NCBI RefSeq assembly: GCF_000328475.2
Contig: NC_026491.1
Coordinates: forward strand, 62,001 to 126,000
Source: Mycosarcoma maydis
Taxonomy: Eukaryota > Basidiomycota > Ustilaginomycetes > Ustilaginales
Length of the DNA: 64,000 bases
Direction: 5' to 3'
Shown: positions 61,706-64,000 of the stretch, one piece after another
Layout: each line of letters starts with the position of its first letter
How positions within the stretch are numbered: the stretch's first letter is position 1
Notes under the pieces: model-generated
Seen by the model: only the letters and a program-made list of their open reading frames with translations
What the model was told of the DNA's origin: nothing
Database searches by the model: none
Made by a program: the position numbers and the translations under genes

Positions 61706-63805
61706 ATGCGCGCCTCTACGGCTGTCAGCGGGATTCGCGGCATCTTTCCGCTCATCCGCTCGCTCGCGCCGCAGGCAATCTCTGCGCCCTTCACGCTCTC
61801 TGCGCTTCGAGGATTACGACTGGCGATCGATGCCACGCTGTTGGTACAACGGCTACACTTTGCAGATGATCCCCATACGTCTCGCCATGTGATTGGTTTC
61901 TACAGGCTAATCACTTCGATGCATCAACATGGCGTCATCCCAATGATGGTGTTCGACCATCCGCAAAAGAGATTGGCCTTGAAGGACCGCGAGCAAGTCA
62001 AGCGCAGACATAAGCGTGAACTCGATCGTATACGCAGCAAGCTCGAACGCGAACGACGCGGTCGGCTCGTTGAACTTGAGACGCATCTTGACGCGCTGTC
62101 CGAGTTGCAAGAATCCGAACGTCGACACGTGGCAGAGCTGCTGGATCAATGGAGAGCACAATCGCAAGAGTCATCCTCATCTAGCGTGCATCCGCCATCG
62201 CTGCCATCGACACCGTCAAGACCGGAAACAGTAGCCTACAACATGCACACGAACTGGTTGCAACTCGAAGAGAGCCTACGTGATGGTGGCTCAAGCCATT
62301 CCAAAGGCCAAAGGGTGCTCGCCGAGGCCGAGAAGCAGGTCTACCAGACAATCGCCGCTCAACTTAGATCAGGCGAGGCTCCACATCCGTTGCCTGCGCT
62401 GGATCAAGAAATGGACACTCCGCTCGATGCAACACATGATGCAACTCCACCCCTCTCTCTGACTTCGCTAAATGCAATGCACCATTCGCTCACAAAGACC
62501 TACGACCGAGCAACCTCGCCTCTCTCAGCGTCGATCTATCAAGACTGTGCCATGCTCTCGTCGCTCATGGCTGTGCCGGTGTTTTGGACGGGTGACGGCA
62601 CACGCACAGGCGGAGGCCGGATTCACGAAGCAGAAGCATATGCTGCCTCGCTCGTCCGTTCGGGATTTGCAGATCTGGTGGCGAGCGAGGACAGCGACGT
62701 GCTGCTGTACGAAGCGCCTCTTTTACGCGGGCTGATGGGTGGGATACGCACTGCTGGCGGCTTGAGCACCGACAGAGGTGCGAGAGGAAAGCTCGAGGTT
62801 GTCTGCGGAACTCGAGCACGTACCCGCCTGTTTCCACGCTCAGACCTCCACAAGTTGATCCCAGAAGTCTCGAGTGCTCAAATTGTCAATGCGCGAGAAG
62901 GCCAATCGGACGTATACGAGCGATTATCCCGTTCGCTCATGCTTGACTTCGCCCTTCTCTGTGGCACCGACTTCAACCGTACGATTCCAGGTATCGGACC
63001 GAAAACAGCGTTGCGTCTACTGAAAGAACACGGTAGCATCTCGACTATCCTACGCAAAGAGTCGAAAAAGTTTCGCCCGCCAGATGGATTGTCGATCCGA
63101 GAGTATGAGACCGAAATCCGACATGCGAGGATGGTGTTTCTGCAACCGCCCAAGGTGCGAGCTGCGGCAAGGTCGATACTGGGTAGTGCGGCATCGATCG
63201 AGGCTGCTGCATCGCAATCGAGGGTGGGTAACAGTGTCGAAAGCGTACTGTTTGGTGAGGATTCCGTGGCGCCGCAGCAAGTTGTGGCTCATGGTGGCAC
63301 GCCAGATGCCGCAGGTGCGCTGGATGCTGCAGTCAACACATACTGCACCGCAGAGCTCGCCTTGGACACGCACGTGTCGGAGCTCTCCACCGACACAGCG
63401 ACCGATTCGGCCGCAACAAACTCGACCGCCGCCTCCACCACCGCTCCAGGAATCCTGTCGTACGACCGCCAACGCGTACACCACTTTCTCCGCTCACACG
63501 GCGTCTTCCGCGCGCCTGACACCCATCCCCACTGGCCACTGGAAACGTTGGACCATCCCGAATCACGCCAACAAGAGTGGCGCGATCTGCTCGACCTCGA
63601 ACTCGGCCTCACCTCTCCCAGCCGCGACAGTACGGCCATCGAACCAGACGATGCGCGCCGAGCAACAAACGCGCGCTTGCAAATCGCAACTCTAGGTGCA
63701 GATTTCTTTGGAGAACGCCAAGTCGTCGCTTGTTGGCAACCGCATATGGAACAACAGCTGAGGAAAGGGACGAGCGACGCACTGCCGAATCGGCCCGAGT
63801 CCTAG
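61706..63805 (+). CDS. XPG/FEN1-superfamily structure-specific nuclease
   Basis: 699-aa PIN-like nuclease of the Rad2/XPG group, one exon. The N-terminal XPG part begins GIRGIFPLIRSLAPQAI and includes LAIDATLLVQRLHF and MMVFDHPQKR, with the acidic metal-ligand Asp in both. A long charged helical region follows (about 95-150, QVKRRHKRELDRIRSKLERE). The internal XPG-I part is VFWTGDGTR, then EAEAYAASLVRSGFADLVAS with EDSDVLLY, supplying the Glu and Asp metal ligands. A helix-two-turn-helix follows: FALLCGTDFNRTIPGIGPKT with ALRLLKEHGSI. The C-terminal 250 residues are lineage-specific and Ala/Thr-rich. It is not a close match to FEN1, EXO1, Rad2 or Yen1 by layout, so the substrate is unknown; flap or junction cleavage is inferred from the superfamily. 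Confidence 0.88.
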   Translation: MRASTAVSGIRGIFPLIRSLAPQAISAPFTLSALRGLRLAIDATLLVQRLHFADDPHTSRHVIGFYRLITSMHQHGVIPMMVFDHPQKRLALKDREQVKRRHKRELDRIRSKLERERRGRLVELETHLDALSELQESERRHVAELLDQWRAQSQESSSSSVHPPSLPSTPSRPETVAYNMHTNWLQLEESLRDGGSSHSKGQRVLAEAEKQVYQTIAAQLRSGEAPHPLPALDQEMDTPLDATHDATPPLSLTSLNAMHHSLTKTYDRATSPLSASIYQDCAMLSSLMAVPVFWTGDGTRTGGGRIHEAEAYAASLVRSGFADLVASEDSDVLLYEAPLLRGLMGGIRTAGGLSTDRGARGKLEVVCGTRARTRLFPRSDLHKLIPEVSSAQIVNAREGQSDVYERLSRSLMLDFALLCGTDFNRTIPGIGPKTALRLLKEHGSISTILRKESKKFRPPDGLSIREYETEIRHARMVFLQPPKVRAAARSILGSAASIEAAASQSRVGNSVESVLFGEDSVAPQQVVAHGGTPDAAGALDAAVNTYCTAELALDTHVSELSTDTATDSAATNSTAASTTAPGILSYDRQRVHHFLRSHGVFRAPDTHPHWPLETLDHPESRQQEWRDLLDLELGLTSPSRDSTAIEPDDARRATNARLQIATLGADFFGERQVVACWQPHMEQQLRKGTSDALPNRPES

Positions 63806-63935
63806 CAGATAGTGCATCTCAACATCTCGACAACATCATCAAGTCCATATATGGTTCACTCCGTTAGCCTCTGTGACTAGGCGCATCATCCTGCCTGAGT
63901 AAAATATATAATTTGTTCAAAAGGTGGTCAAAAAA

Positions 63936-64000
63936 TGATTTCTGCCGGGTTCGAACCGGCGACCTCCTCCGTAAGCCCTAACGTTCTGATCAGAATTGTT
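63936..64000 (-). tRNA. 3' part of a tRNA gene, probably intron-containing; anticodon not determined
   Basis: Minus strand. T arm GCCGG-TTCGAAC-CCGGC (63960-63944), acceptor 3' strand AGAAATC (63943-63937), discriminator A at 63936, then six T residues (63935-63930) as a Pol III stop. The bases before the T arm read CGGAGGAGGTC and then GGGCTTA without a matching 5' stem within the window, so the 5' half lies beyond 64000 and an intron is likely. The encoded amino acid cannot be told. Confidence 0.85.

Overview
The window is eukaryotic, and everything points to a basidiomycete smut fungus (Ustilaginales; Ustilago, Sporisorium or Pseudozyma type). Evidence: about 17 protein-coding loci on both strands with no operons, short GT-AG introns (about 80-250 bp), one intron-containing nuclear tRNA, a short internal run of the fungal telomere unit TTAGGG, long low-complexity protein regions, and a secreted CAP/PR-1-like protein with a Ser-rich segment. 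The genus is an inference. Two 100-N scaffold gaps (13780-13879 and 43526-43625) interrupt the assembly.

Layout, left to right. 1-1501: C-terminal part of the ribonucleotide reductase large subunit (+). 1751-6701: large Vnx1-type vacuolar cation/H+ antiporter (-, two exons). 8187-8483: small basic protein (+). 8755-12033: UFD2 U-box E4 ligase (-). 12607-13620: SWC5/BCNT chromatin-remodelling subunit (+). 13658-15625: single-pass membrane protein whose 3' end meets a gap (-). 18492-19544: DUF4505/UPF0598 protein (-). 19835-20296: mitochondrial uS8m (+). 21105-21596: YOS1 in three exons (+). 21910-23118: SIS1-type DnaJ (-). 23829-29075: 1748-aa disordered protein (-). 30216-31775: thymine/uracil DNA glycosylase (TDG/Mug) with a broken reading frame (+). 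34478-36484: alpha-arrestin (+). 36698-38206: succinate-semialdehyde dehydrogenase pseudogene (-). 38806-39540: complex I subunit NDUFA12 in four exons (+). 39798-41961: kinetochore protein DSN1/Mis13 in three exons (-). 44245-46151: disordered protein with a C-terminal micro-exon (+). 46738-47947: riboflavin kinase in three exons (-). 51578-53284: threonine synthase (+). 54493-57816: secreted precursor with repeated Kex2-type sites (-). 59235-60701: CAP/PR-1-like secreted protein (+). 61130-61232: tRNA-Lys(CTT). 61706-63805: XPG/FEN1-like nuclease (+). 63936-64000: 3' part of a second tRNA (-).

Most genes are unrelated housekeeping functions: nucleotide, threonine and FMN biosynthesis, ER-Golgi traffic, chaperoning, ubiquitin chain elongation, the kinetochore, respiration and mitochondrial translation. 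Two neighbouring genes at 54.5-60.7 kb encode secreted proteins. The accessory interest lies in three places: (a) the 1107-aa secretory precursor, in which several dibasic Kex2-like sites are each followed by a Gly/Ala-rich hydrophobic segment; (b) the long intergenic regions, which carry many short arrays with a strict 7-bp period and a CGTG/CACG core; (c) the decaying SSADH gene, the frame-broken TDG gene, and a coding remnant beside an interstitial telomeric repeat at about 50.5-50.9 kb.
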